Shown in pieces: positions 25,504 through 37,039 of a stretch of DNA of 64,000 nt. The translations under genes were made by a program, and so were the position numbers. The notes below the pieces were generated by a model. It was not told the origin of the DNA and ran no database searches. It saw only the letters and a list, made by a program, of their open reading frames with translations. Position 1 is the stretch's first letter. Every line of letters starts with the position of its first letter. The DNA comes from Ancylostoma caninum (lineage: Eukaryota > Nematoda > Chromadorea > Rhabditida > Ancylostomatidae): contig JBAJFG010000581.1 in NCBI GenBank assembly GCA_037903475.1, forward strand, positions 434,001-498,000. The letters run 5' to 3'.

Positions 25504-25612
25504 CAGGGATGTGCGTAACAAAAATTTCATTCTTCGTAAATCGTAAATCGTGAAAAAATTGCCAAAATGGCCGTAAATCGTAATACGTAAGTCGTAATTA
25601 CGCACATCCCTG
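25504..25612. mobile_element. 109-bp hAT-type MITE with 8-bp target duplication
   Basis: CAGGGATGTGCGTAA at the left and its exact reverse complement at the right form 15-bp terminal repeats. The flanks 25496-25503 and 25613-25620 are both ATCCGAAG. The CAGGG-type ends and 8-bp duplication are diagnostic of hAT elements. The interior is made of CGTAAATCGTAA-like subterminal repeats and cannot encode a transposase. Confidence 0.9.
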
Positions 25613-25620
25613 ATCCGAAG

Positions 25621-28600
25621 GCGATGTGGCGGCATGGCTTTGAACCTTAACGCGTGTTTCCCTATCTGGCTTCTCTGAAGCTTTGAACAACATATATCGC
25701 TCTCTAGAACTTTTTTTGACAAACTACTTCTCGAAAAAAATATTTTTGGCTCAGCTATCCAGAGATTAGCTTTTATCCCGTTGATGTCACTGGTGATCCG
25801 TGTTTTTTCTGTTTGTAGCACAATCCAAGTAATCGTTGACTTTCATCGCTATCCTTGCAGTCCAGCAAAATCAAAGAGTCAATGTGATCAGAACGCGTTC
25901 AAAATTTTGATTCTACTATAGAGACACATATTTCTACAATATTTATCATGACTGTGGAGTAAACAAGGAACCGCGAAATAACAAAAACGGGGGGGAGGGG
26001 GGAGATGCAGAAAAAAGTGCGGTTATCATCGGATTAGAATAAATACTATATTTAGTGAATCCACCAATTCCAGGATACATCCACGAGTGACTACGTACGT
26101 ACGTAAGTATTCGTTGTATTTTAAAGAGAGTATGTTAAACACATTAGCTAAAAAAATTTTTAAAGGCTTAATTGAGATATACTGGTGTTTTACCTATAAG
26201 ATCAAAAATTTCATTTTTTACTTTTATTGTTTTATTAATTTGTTACTATGGTGGTTGTTTTACTTATTCTTTTTGTGACGGCTTTCTCTAAAGAAGATCG
26301 TCACTTTGTACTATAAATGCATGGCTTTCGAAGAGATGCGTGTATAATTGAGATGAGTAAAATATGTAAATGGCACTGATGGGAACCTAAGGATCACTGA
26401 AGGGAAGCCGAGATTAAGTTTGATGGGTTCGCCTAAGTGTTTCTTTTCACAGCCGCAATTTCAGAAATATGAAACTTCCGACCAGGCTGTTTGTCATCAA
26501 TCAAATTAATTTTGACAACTATGCATTTCGCAGCTTCTTCCTAGACTAACACCAGATCCACTAGTCTGGTACCTCTGGCCAGATAGTCTCAGACAGTAAG
26601 CAGCATCGAAGGTGAAGGTGTCAGCCGAGTTGTTTGCGGTCATCCGCGGATGAGCAAATCGTCAACAACTGATCGCCTCGTCGCACGGCTCAGTCAACAT
26701 TCTGTCGCATTAGTTATGTAACAGCAGATGGTGGCGCTATATTGCCCGTTAAATAACGCAGCTCTCCACGACGCGCCCGTCCCGCGTGGATTTCAGGATC
26801 GACGGGGAACGGTCAAGTGTGAAACGAAATGAGAATCGGGTGCCGATCCGCGCATTCTCCGTGTGCACTGACCTCAGCTGTCTTGATCGATCGATTTCGC
26901 GCTCCAATCAACGCACTGATCGTCTCCAATTATTCGCACATTCCATTGTGCTGCTCGTTGGAGCGCAGTGATTGGACCTCATTCACCCGTGGTCCGCTCA
27001 GGGCTCGGGGTGTGGACTGAAGAGTGGACTCGTCATTGGACACGAGTTCCGTCAAAATACTAACCTTTAAGGGTTCTCAATTCAGAAAACTTGATCAGCG
27101 ATGAAACTTGAAATTTAAATGATAATGAAAATAATGCAATTGAATAGTAATAAAAATTAAAATCCAATTGATGATAAGGTAACAATAATAAATTAATAAT
27201 AATTACAGTCTGGTAGCGCAGAGGTGGCACATGGGTGGACTTTGTCCTCAATTACGACTTCGTCCCGAAATCGGCCAGATAACCAAATTTTTACCCTTTT
27301 TTGATATGTGTGTGGTGTGATTCCTTCCACTCTCGTGTTTCCCTACTGCCATTCAGTAAAATCTCCTCCAAGACGCATTCTGCGGACAAAGTCGCAATTG
27401 CAGACAAAGTCGCCTCAGGTGCCAGAAGCGAGTTTCAAGTCTGGCCTTATACACGTTTTTATTTTTGTTATAGTGAGTTCTTTGTGTATTTTTTTTATTG
27501 TTCCTGACATCTACTTCCGTTTGATAGTTTAATTTATTTCATATGGACACTATTCTGTTACTAACACCTGCCATATGGGCACACCTTTCTGGTGCATTAA
27601 AAATAAAAATAAATAAATAAATATCTAAAGTCATCTTCTAGAATCCTTGACAACTATATTAGGCGATGATCACTTCCTAAGCAGATATGTTGTTGTACAT
27701 ACTTATTTGTGATGGTAACTGCCTCCATTTTTGAAAAAAGATAAGAACTCTCATGTAGATAATAAATAAATAAATAGATAAATGAAGCCAAACTTCATTC
27801 TACGTGGCGGTTGCAACACTTCAGTTAAGATGTTATGTAATTTCGTCCTCATGAATGAATTCATACCGATAATTACCGTTTGCTTAGGCGGTGGTGAAGC
27901 TTCCTGGACATTCCATCGTGTATAATAGTCTGGTCCAGACATAGGTTTGTTTATGGGGACCAATATGAACATCATGGCCTCTCGAAGTAAATACAGATCA
28001 TGTGTGCTTAACAAAGAAGGTATTACCCTCGCAATATTGTGCTCCTTCAGGTAGTGAACGGCTAACATGTAGATTTCAACACACATAATCACATGATGAA
28101 CCAATCAAAGACTGAAATGCTGAAAAATTTTCTGAATCTGCAACTCGGTTTTCAGTGTGAACTGGATCGTCGTTGCGTCGAATGTCCATATAGAGTACGT
28201 AAATGGTGTAGGGCTTCCTTGGCGAGTTCTCGTCAATTAGGCGATTATTATTCACGGTAGTCTGCAGGTATCAATAACGTGCAGGTCTACTCACAAGCCT
28301 CATGTCAGCTCTAAGGCGGTGTTGTGCCTTTCTTGTCATAACTGAACGACTTTGGCAACGAAAAACGTAGAGCAAGGCCTTCAGCTAAGCGCATTTCTTC
28401 CTTTGCTATCCTCATATAGATGGCATTTATTGCTGAGAATAAAAATAAGTTATCGTTAGTAGATTAATATGGCCTGAAATCAAAATTAGCAGACTATTTA
28501 GTATATACTTGTCCAGCACATCACATACAACTCCGCCGTATGTTTGCACTTGTTTTTCAACTTTAGCTTCCGTGCAAAAGGCAGAAAGCTGTTTCAATGC

Positions 28601-29010
28601 TTTTGTGGAGAACGTAAAGCTTGATATCGGCCCATCTGCCACGAGGATTCGCGTATGATGCTAGATAGATGTATCTAATGCAGAAGTTACAAGGAACTCC
28701 AAAATGTAAAAGCTTGCAAAGGCTGGCTTGACGACAAAAAGAAGAAAACTGAAGCATATATTATCAAAGTTAAAGTAATGTATGTGTGGAGATGGTATGA
28801 AAATGCTGCACTCTTCGCAAATTCAGCACGATATCAACCGCAGCGATGTAGAGACTGGATAAAGAACATAGAATAAAGACTATGTAGTAGATTTTCACAA
28901 TTACAACTCCGCGGTCTTGAATATTTGGCAATGTGTCTTCTACTGTTTAGAAAAACTTTATTCCACTTTAAGGTATTTATCATTCTTCCTCCGGGCGTCA
29001 CACTGAGCAG
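25621..29010. other. Intergenic with a GC-rich island at 26.6-27.05 kb
   Basis: The island contains GATCGATCGAT, CAGATGGTGGCGC and several ATTA/ATTGG motifs without a long frame. A retroposon-tail module lies at 27.58 kb. A minus-strand frame of 117 codons at 27751-28104 ends in an (AAAT)n tract and is probably spurious. Confidence 0.4.
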
Positions 29011-29405
29011 TTGATGCTCCACTATCGCTGTCTTCAACAACAAGCCACAGGACCAGATGGAGGAAGGAGACGAGAGCACGGGAAGAAGAGCCACAAGGAG
29101 AACGAAATGTCCAAAGAGGAAGGAAGTTAGTTATTTTCGATAATTTTCATGCTCTTGTTCCTTGTTCTTTGTTTTGATCTTTCAGTGGCCTTCCTTCACT
29201 GCTGATGAGTGCAGGGGAAGGCCATATTCTCTATCTGTTCTCCGTACAGTGGAAGGAGCGAAATGGAAAACAGGTATTTTGATATTGGTTTTTTCTTATT
29301 CAGTACGGCCTACTACCATCCCGGCCTAACATGCAGTTGGCGAGCGCTATCCAACGCGCCACTGGAACGACAACAAGACCTCGAAGTCATCACGAAGATG
29401 GTTGA
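29011..29405 (+). CDS. Candidate 3' end of an unknown gene (three exons)
   Basis: Three segments bounded by splice signals keep a common open phase: 29011-29125, 29186-29273 (acceptor TGATCTTTCAG) and 29304-29405. They read through GLPSLLMSAGEGHILYLF, SVQWKERNGK and YGLLPSRPNMQLASAIQ to a TGA. AATAAA follows at 29562. The first segment is Arg/Glu-rich and of low complexity. Other phasings of the same exons are also open, and the last exon has an alternative frame to 29502 ending FFHQEQRQQ, so the frame is not settled. No family is recognised and no 5' exon was found. Confidence 0.3.
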
Positions 29406-29722
29406 GTTCATATTGCTTAGCCCGTCCCGTGCCAAAGTTACAGCAGAAGGACAGCTGGAGCTGAGCAATAGGTTCTTCCACCAAGAACAAAGACAGCAAT
29501 AAGAAATCTGCTGGACTCTCCGTCAAAGTGCGAATTACGTCGTGAATAAGAGTGTTTAAAGAATAAAGGTATTCTTTTTTTTGAAGACACTAATTTGTCT
29601 GTTGTCTGTTATGTCCTAAGTTTTTGATGTGTAGGAAAACAATCACCGCGTGTCTGTCATAGTCGGAACAGGAACACTTAAATATCACCTACTCGCTGAT
29701 ATTGTTAGTATTTGACTGTATC

Positions 29723-29799
29723 TTGTAAGCTTCTGATGAGGTTGCAATTCATTGTGAAAGTTAAGGTCCGATGAAGGTATTAACGCCGAAAGCTTACAA
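29723..29799 (+). ncRNA. Possible decayed hammerhead-like motif of a Penelope-like element
   Basis: CTGATGAG at 29733-29740, then CCGATGAAGG at 29768-29777 and GCCGAAAGC at 29785-29793, enclosed by perfect 10-base inverted arms TTGTAAGCTT and AAGCTTACAA. The CNGATGA-stem-GAAA order resembles minimal hammerhead ribozymes known from Penelope-like retroelements. The core has CCGATGA in place of CUGAUGA in the second unit, and the outer arms pair with each other, so activity is doubtful. Confidence 0.25.
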
Positions 29800-31226
29800 A
29801 TAAAGCAATTGAAGAGACTTCATTTCACTGTTGAAGAAAGTTTAACGTGTGAAGCTCAGAGACAAAACAATACTGAACACTAATTTGTTTACATTTTGAG
29901 CGTACAAAAAAAAGGAGTCTTTCCCTCTGAAGCAGTAAATAGGAATTTCCGCTCGAGATTCTGTGTACGTGTGTGTACATGATTTTGGAGCATGGCATGG
30001 AAACAGAAATGTGTCCAGCTGATGTGTATATACAGTGTACGGACGTATCCTTGAAGGGTGCCTTGGAAGGCTTCCTGAAAGCTTTCGTTTAAAGTAGAGT
30101 TTAAAACACTGGTTTACTTTGCAGGGATCATCCTACCGTTCCTAAATAATTACCTATGTCTTTCTCATTCTACCTTATTAATAACTGCTAAAATGGGAGA
30201 TGTTAACCCTACATGCTCCTCAGCTCACAAGATCACTTCTGCTTAATCTCTCCAAACCACATTACTCTGAGAATACTTGCAAGTACCACTCCACTCCTAG
30301 CATTCACTCATAAAGTGATGTAACTGCTGTTTCTGTCATCTCGACTCAATGGTCGCTAATCCGTCGATGTTTGATGTGCGTCGAACGTCAGGCTCTCAAT
30401 GAATTACATGCCCATGTTGGATATTTATGCTATATCCACAGCAATTAATACAACGAATGCACAGCGATAAAATATCTCAATCTGCGCATAATTGCGTTGA
30501 ACGCACGGCTTTACGAGCGATGTAACGATTACGACCAGTCGCCTCGCGCATACCGTATGAAGTTGGTTGCAACCCCCTGGACCCGCCAACAACATCCGGA
30601 GAACACTGATGCTATCAGCAGTTTGCGTAGGAGTGCATGTGTTTTTACGATCGTTTTGATTGCTGCGGTTGCGCAACGGAGCCGTAACGCACGCATTCAT
30701 GCGTTAGCGCAATCAACTCACACTGCGATTGCGCGCTGAGCTGAAATTAGGCGGCAATTAGTTAGCACTGGTCGTGAGTGACCGTATTGTCGCGACAAAT
30801 GAGACGCGCGCACACCTGGCCGGGTGCGGCTCGTTGAAGCTGCGCGGAGGAGCTCTCGGAAGGGGCTCGTTGAGCGAATCCTCAAAGACACTGGATCTGG
30901 AGTGATTACGGGTCAATTACAGTCGATTATGTTCTCACTGAGAGCGGGTAACACAGGCCGAGCGACAGATGAAGCCTCTTACAGCGGTGCGCCTTTCGAG
31001 CATCCAATTAAGGGCACTGATTAGTCCCTTTGCACCGCCGCCCCGTGTGCTTGAGCAGTCGTTTTTCAAGCATTGTCACAGATCGTGTTCTGCTTAGGGC
31101 ACTTGATTGATGTAAGAGAATGAAGGGGAGGTGTGAGTACCAAGCAGGTTAGATGGAAAAAAATTCCAGTGCTCTAATACCTAGACTCCAAGGAAAGCTG
31201 AAGAACTGCCGAATCCCAGGTCTGGG

Positions 31227-31332
31227 TGCATGATTGAGTCTTCCCAGGGCAGACGTGCTGGTGCCCATGTTAACGATGGGTGAGTTGTTAATGTTAACAA
31301 TTTTACCCTGGGTAGTCTCAATGATGCATGCA
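31227..31332. repeat. GTTAAC-palindromic dispersed repeat, copy 2
   Basis: The left end TGCATGATTGAGTCTTCCCA mirrors the right end (reverse complement TGCATCATTGAGACTACCCA). The interior has ATGTTAACGATGGG and TGTTAACAATTTTACC. This copy shows both outer ends and suggests a MITE with TGCATNATTGAG termini. Confidence 0.7.
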
Positions 31333-31985
31333 GCCTTCGGAGTAGGTAACCCTAGTTACCAAAGCTAAAACAAACGTGGCATGGTTGTACACTATGTACA
31401 GGGTGCGAATTGTGGTGACAGACGAGAATTTTCCTTTATAGCTCACTAAAAATATCTCTTCAAATGGAATTCTCACAATATTCTCACAATACGGACATCT
31501 TTCATACTACATATTGCTACTAGTACTGCTTTGCTAGGGCCAGGATGCTGCGTGGCAAATCATGAGTTTGTGTGTGCATGCTAGATCTAATTTCACCAAT
31601 TTTTTTTTCAAAATAAAATACTTTCATGCCGCATATCAATTGTTCTCTCCAGCACTTCCTCGTAACTGTTGCCTGCGTTCCAGTTGTGTTGCTCGTAACC
31701 CAATTTCTCATGTTGTTCGGTTCTAACATTTTTTTTGAGAGAATGTTCCTTTGACTGTCGCCTGTTTGTTTTTATTTTCATTCTGTTCTGTTTTATGTAT
31801 TACCTCTACTTCACATCTTGGCGTGCCCAAGAGACGCTTTTCAATAAATAAGTAAATAAATAGGTACGTGGTTAAAATATGCAAAAGCATCTTGGGAGAA
31901 TTCTTCGGAAAAGCTTGTTTATCAGTTACCCACAAGTTTGGCGGACAATCACGAAGTTTCACGAAATTCCCTCGATCTGCTTCGA

Positions 31986-32130
31986 GATATATGAATGCAT
32001 AAGCAAGCGAAACCAGGCTAGCAGACCAGCAGTCCTGCTTCTCCTAGGTTTACATAGTCTCTACGATGATCCACCATAATAGGCATAGTTGGTTTGCATG
32101 CTTATTGCTTCATGAGTCCCGCCTGACCAA
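31986..32130. mobile_element. Inverted-repeat element with TTCATGAATCCC ends, copy 2 (diverged)
   Basis: Shares TCTCCTAG, TACATAGTCT, GGTTTGCATGCTTATTG and the end TTCATGAGTCCCGCCTGACC with the copy at 25.0 kb. The left end is eroded. Confidence 0.5.
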
Positions 32131-33456
32131 CAATGACTTCATTTCTGGGACAGATTAGTCCGTGAAATTTGAGAAAGAGGGAGGCACAAGTCATTCCACC
32201 GGGTGGGCCAAAAGTTGGATAACAACACGCGTTTCCAGCATGTTCCGGCTTGAAGCCACAATCAATTGAGCGGTCGTTCCGGAACGTTTTATCACAGTGA
32301 TGCTCCGGCGCATAAGCCACGGTTTTACTCATGGCTGGTCCAACACTGTGTTCTAGGACTTATTGGTTCCACAGAGTGGCCACCGGATTGTCCAGATATC
32401 TTTCGAGAGGGTTAGTAGATCCTAGTCATTCCCAAGGCAAGGTAATTCAAACCCATCCTGCAACTGCGTAGAGATGCTCTGAGATTTATCCTCATAAAAT
32501 CACTATGTCACTTGAAGGAAGGGCTTCAGCGTCATGTTCATTCAGCACACAGACACCTGCCCTTTCAGCTTTCTCTTCCTATTCTTCCACCTGACCGTAC
32601 TCTAAAATGGCTTCATGGTAGCTGAAGACCTCGGCTCAGCGAATCGAGGTTACCGCTTTCCGGTGCACCTGTTGCCGTAAGTGGCTCGCATAAATCATCT
32701 TATTTGACGCGAGACAACGAGAAAAAATCGCCCGCTAGACCCACTGACATATATTAACCACCGAGGATCTTGACAATACTCAATGCGTTCTGCATGTAAT
32801 CGCCTTGAACGAGTCATGTTATTCGGGACACCGAGTAATCCTGTGGAGCTGCTAAACTCACTTTGCTAGCATTGCGTGGAATTTATGGGGAACTGTGTTA
32901 CGACGGATGTAATCGGGAACATTTCTGGCTTCAAATGGAGGAGTGCATGGCAACATTTTCTACTGCCAAGCGCCTTTCCTTTTTTGATTGAATCCAAAGG
33001 CAATTGAACGAAAAGGGTATTAGAGTAGTAGGGCAACAGTATTCAACAGTAGGTCGGTGGTTGTGGTTGCGTATGCAAAATGTAAAGAATATGATTCTGA
33101 AGGTGAGTTGAAGTTGGTATCATGAGATGCCTCATCCTCGTAAGAAAAGGAATAAATAAACAAATTAATAGAGGGAGAGATCTTCAACATGAGGAACTTT
33201 TGGCGCCAGCCATCGAAAAATATTGAAGCCATATTGCGTATGGATGGGCAGCACAGGAAAGGTGTAGACCCTTAGCAAGATGCTTCATTGCTTGAGTTCT
33301 ATTTTTATTGTTGCATATTCATTTTACTATTCCTCATTATTCTAAGGTCTGTTCTGAGCATTTCAATCAATTTAACATACTAGTGATCTTATGCGGTATG
33401 TTTCGAAAAATCTGTCTACTAGATTAGAAAACCATGCGCATGTTTTGAAAGTTGAT

Positions 33457-33512
33457 AATTCTACGACCTCGAAGGAAAGATTGAAAAATTTTTCCTTCGG
33501 CGTCGTAGAATT
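33457..33512. repeat. 56-bp hairpin
   Basis: AATTCTACGACCTCGAAGGA at the left pairs with TCCTTCGGCGTCGTAGAATT at the right with two mismatches, around an A/T loop. It is not followed by a T run typical of a terminator, and no gene is adjacent. Possibly a tiny MITE or an RNA hairpin. Confidence 0.6.
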
Positions 33513-36463
33513 AGAATTTTTCTCAGATTTGAGCATTTAATTATTTCAGTACTTTTTTTTCGATTCTAAATTTGACATTTGATAAAGGTTTAGCAAGCAA
33601 AGTTTCTCCTCCATAACTTTCCTTGCGATATCATGGAAAGCAACCTCAAAGCATTGGGAACTCCCTCTGGAAATTACATGAAAAAATTTCTAACTGTGAC
33701 ATCCATGAAAAAAAAAACATCCCGCTATCCATCTGTGTGCTGAACAGGTACGAATCCAGCATTCGTTGGGCGAAAGAATGGTCTATTCATCAGCAATTGA
33801 TTGCATTGTCTTTGTTTAATTACTGGCACACCGGAATGATGCACGTGCGCTTCTTGTTAGCGAGTCTGGGATATGTGTGTCATCAAGATGTCGAAGTTCT
33901 GCAAAGAAATACATACCTCAGCACGAATAGCTGATTCAGAGACAAGAGGAGTGAAAGAAGGCATAAAACTTCATGAGCTTCATGAATATTCCTGAAAAGG
34001 CTGTGAGATACTCGCTCTCCTAGAATGGACGAGTTGTCCAGGCGAAATGGGAATATGTATTGGCTCAATCGTTCATTATTTCGTATTATTTTTTTAAACT
34101 TTTTTTTGTTTTTTAATGGTTTTTTGGAGTGCTGGTCTAAGCTAGTGATGGCAAAGAGATAAGAAAAACACCATATAGCACTCATATTTCAAGAAACTCG
34201 GCCATTCTGGATGTGCGGAAGTCTCAACCCCTCCCCCCTTCTCCCCGGGAAGTCGATGAATTTAACCGAAAGGAGAATCCATTTACTAAAATTTTCCCCG
34301 TCCTACCTTTCCCTTGCACATCTACACCGCGCTAATCCCTCGACACCGATGTTCTACAGGTCAGACAAACTACGTGATATGATTAAATGGATTACGGTGG
34401 GGCGATAAATGACGCAATCACGGTTGCGCCATCGGAACTGTGACAGGTTGCGCTGGAGCCCGGACGTCTTTCGCATGTACGTCACCCCGTCACCCTCGTG
34501 TTCGCTGACACCTCAACTGAACCGCGATGACTTATGTAAATGAGGACAGCGAGTGGGATTAGGGTGTACATTTCGTGGCTGCAAGGTGATCTCCCGAGAT
34601 GAGAGCCGGATTACCTGTGGAGGATCGTGCTTAGCTGTGCATCTGCATGGATAGCTTTCGAGAGGGCACCCTAGGAATTTGTACGTTTTTTTTTTCGAAA
34701 AGCCCAAAATGGAACATAAAAAATGAATCGATCCCAATGAGTATTTCCCTAACAGCTTATCAGTTCACTTCACTTTCCATGGAAGGAAAGCAAAAATGCT
34801 TCCCCGCAATTAGTGAACTACTAGAACGAGATTTCCCTCTTTTCGAGAAGTGAATGTAAAGTTCTTTGTTCACTTCAATTATTTAGACATCTGAAACAAA
34901 TAAATATAATTGAATTGCAGGGCAGAATGTCTCTCAATCACACGGGAAGTTGTGCCTTATCTGGGATTGCTCTTCTGGTCCAAAAGAGTGCGCCCAAGCC
35001 ATGTGCTCCTGTGGACAGTTAGCGGTCGCTCCTGTCGTAACGTCACTCCAGTGACATTAAGATGGGGAACACTTGGCCTAGCAACTAGCTTGGTGATTGA
35101 AAAACAAGCAAACAAGCTTGGAGTTTCGCTTGTGTGGTTTCAAAAAGATATGACGGGATAGTTAGCTTATTGAATCGCCCAGACTCTGAAGAAGGTGACT
35201 TACCGGAACGTAGGCCAAAATAAACTAGTTGCCAACCTTGCCTGATGCTCACAAAATCAAACGAATTAACTATTTTTATCATTTATGGTCCACTGAGGAG
35301 CACATCAAAAAAAACAAATAAACAAATAAATAAAGCTCGCTGTTCACTGCTGTCTCATATGTTTTCTATCCACTCACATTGAAACTGGTCTCTTCGTCCG
35401 GATTACAAAAATTGTCCTGTCATTGGATCGGTTTTCTTTGAAAATTTTCGCCTAGACTTCATCTCAGGTGGCTATCTGATTCCCTCATCATCAAAATTGC
35501 ACCAGTTTTCTAACTTAGTCCCATTTTTGTAGGGTTGCGGTAAGATTACAGCATGAACGAAGGAGAAGATGTGAATTTTGGCAAGGAAATGGATGTCTGA
35601 TAAAGCTCTATCCCACCTTTTTCGCCTAAAAATCCCGAATTTTTTTTCATTGATTGGTTCAGGCGTTCTTGAAAGTGAGTAACATGAGCATCGTATCCAT
35701 TTTGTACCGAATCTCCACTTACGTTAGGCTGCGGCTAACGCTACTCTCATTACTAGGATTTAATTGCCGATACTTGCATTTTATTTCATTCTCCCAAATT
35801 ATCTCCAACCTTACGAAAACGAGGCCACCGTTGAGAACTAGAGCGACTATCGTGATAAGGGCATCGAATAACCACTTGAATGAAGTCAAGGTGAAATTTC
35901 TTAAAAAAACTGATCCAGTGACAAGACATTTTTTGTAATTCTTTTTCTCTTCGGGATCCCTTTTGGAGAACATTTCCAAGTAGGTGAATCTCCGCCAGAC
36001 CGGTGTCACACGAATTTCGAGGATTTTTCCAGAAGCTCGCGGGTTTCATTATCGCCCGCTCGCGTTCGGTTTCCCGGTCGGACAAGGCGTGCAAAGGGCA
36101 CGCGCATAGGCCACGACCAGGCAAAAACCAACACATAATTGGGTGGCTTGGTGTGCGAACGAGCGCCTATTTCACGTAGATCGGCGCCTTCACAACAAAT
36201 CCTCCGGAGAAGGGCTTTCCCGTTTTTTTTTTTCGGCTGCAGAAGGCGCATGTGACAGTCGGGTCCAGATAAAAATTTATTCGCAACGCACAATAATTAC
36301 ACGTATCTTCAATAAATTAAAGTGAAACAAGGCCGTGGAAAGGCCGATCAACAAAAAAATTCAAATGGAACCCGATCAAGCGTGACTGTCAAATGCAGCA
36401 TAACAATAAAGCAAAATAAAGCACAGACCAATAGAAATCCTCGAGAAGACTGAGAGAACTCGC

Positions 36464-36933
36464 CTACTGCATGAAATGGCTGTATTTCTGCTCCTCGAAA
36501 GACGAGTCGCTATAGTAGGAGGAAGCCGGCGAAATGTCGGCCTTACAGTCCATAGGTGTATAATACGGCGAAATATCAGTACCGTGGTAGTAGTGCTGCT
36601 GCTGGTGTATGAGGACCCGTTGCGAGGGCTGGGGTTCGTAGGCCTCTTGCTGCAGCATGGTTCGCAGCTGCTCAATGTAGCGGGCCGCTTCTCGCAGGGT
36701 CTCCACCTTTGAGAGCTTCTGCTTCGAGCCACTTGGTCGGGGCACACGTAGGCGGAGTTGGTTGAAGCCTTGATTCACCTACAAAAATAATACTTTGAAC
36801 AAATTCCAGGGGAAATTTCTATAGCGAGGTGGACGTAGACACGGAAGTAGCCTACCTGGTCGACTCGTTTCCGCTCCCGTTCGTTCCGACGCAGTTTCTG
36901 AGGAACAAGCTTAGCTGGTTGATGAGAGGGCAT
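36464..36933 (-). CDS. hlh-3: Achaete-scute family bHLH transcription factor, hlh-3-like
   Basis: Second proneural bHLH gene, read on the minus strand in two exons: 36933-36856 and 36778-36464, 130 residues. Basic region RRNERERKRVDQ, helix 1 VNQGFNQLRLRVP, loop RPSGSKQK, helix 2 LSKVETLREAARYIEQLRTMLQQ. A Tyr/Ser/Gln-rich tail with PYYTP and SSYYSD follows. It should pair with an E protein and bind CANNTG in neuronal precursors. The basic region and VDQVNQGF resemble my memory of C. elegans HLH-3. The intron falls between VDQ and VNQ, exactly where the sister gene at 14.3 kb splits VHQ and VNH. The start MPSHQ at 36933 aligns with MSSQV of the sister. The frame stays open upstream to an acceptor at 37028-37029 through Arg/Pro/Ala-rich codons, so a longer N terminus from an upstream exon is possible. 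No clear AATAAA was found on this strand within about 150 bases of the stop. Confidence 0.87.
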
Positions 36934-37036
36934 GGCCGAGTGCGATTCAAATGACACTATGACCTTCGCGGATCGCCCTCCTCGGGGCGGGGCCGCGCGT
37001 GCCGGTGGGCGTGGCCCATTCGTCAGCCTGAAACCA
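36934..37036 (-). promoter_or_regulatory. 5' leader and acceptor upstream of the hlh-3-like start
   Basis: On the minus strand a TTGGTTTCAG acceptor ends at 37028. It is followed by 94 GC-rich bases up to the ATG at 36933. The leader contains several CCGCCC/CCACGCCC boxes; the sister gene also has GC-rich CCCGCC sequence just 5' of its homologous ATG. Either this is an SL trans-splice site with a leader, or it is the start of an internal exon with extra N-terminal coding sequence. Confidence 0.4.
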
Positions 37037-37039
37037 ACA

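Larger units (their letters stand above)
29800..36360. other. Intergenic between the candidate 29 kb gene and the hlh-3-like gene
   Basis: A GC-rich island lies at 30480-31080 and another at 34380-34650. A possible Cys-rich exon lies at 34921-35054 after a strong acceptor, in a frame without a recognised partner exon. Two inverted-repeat elements and a 56-bp hairpin are annotated separately. Nothing else is supportable. Confidence 0.4.
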
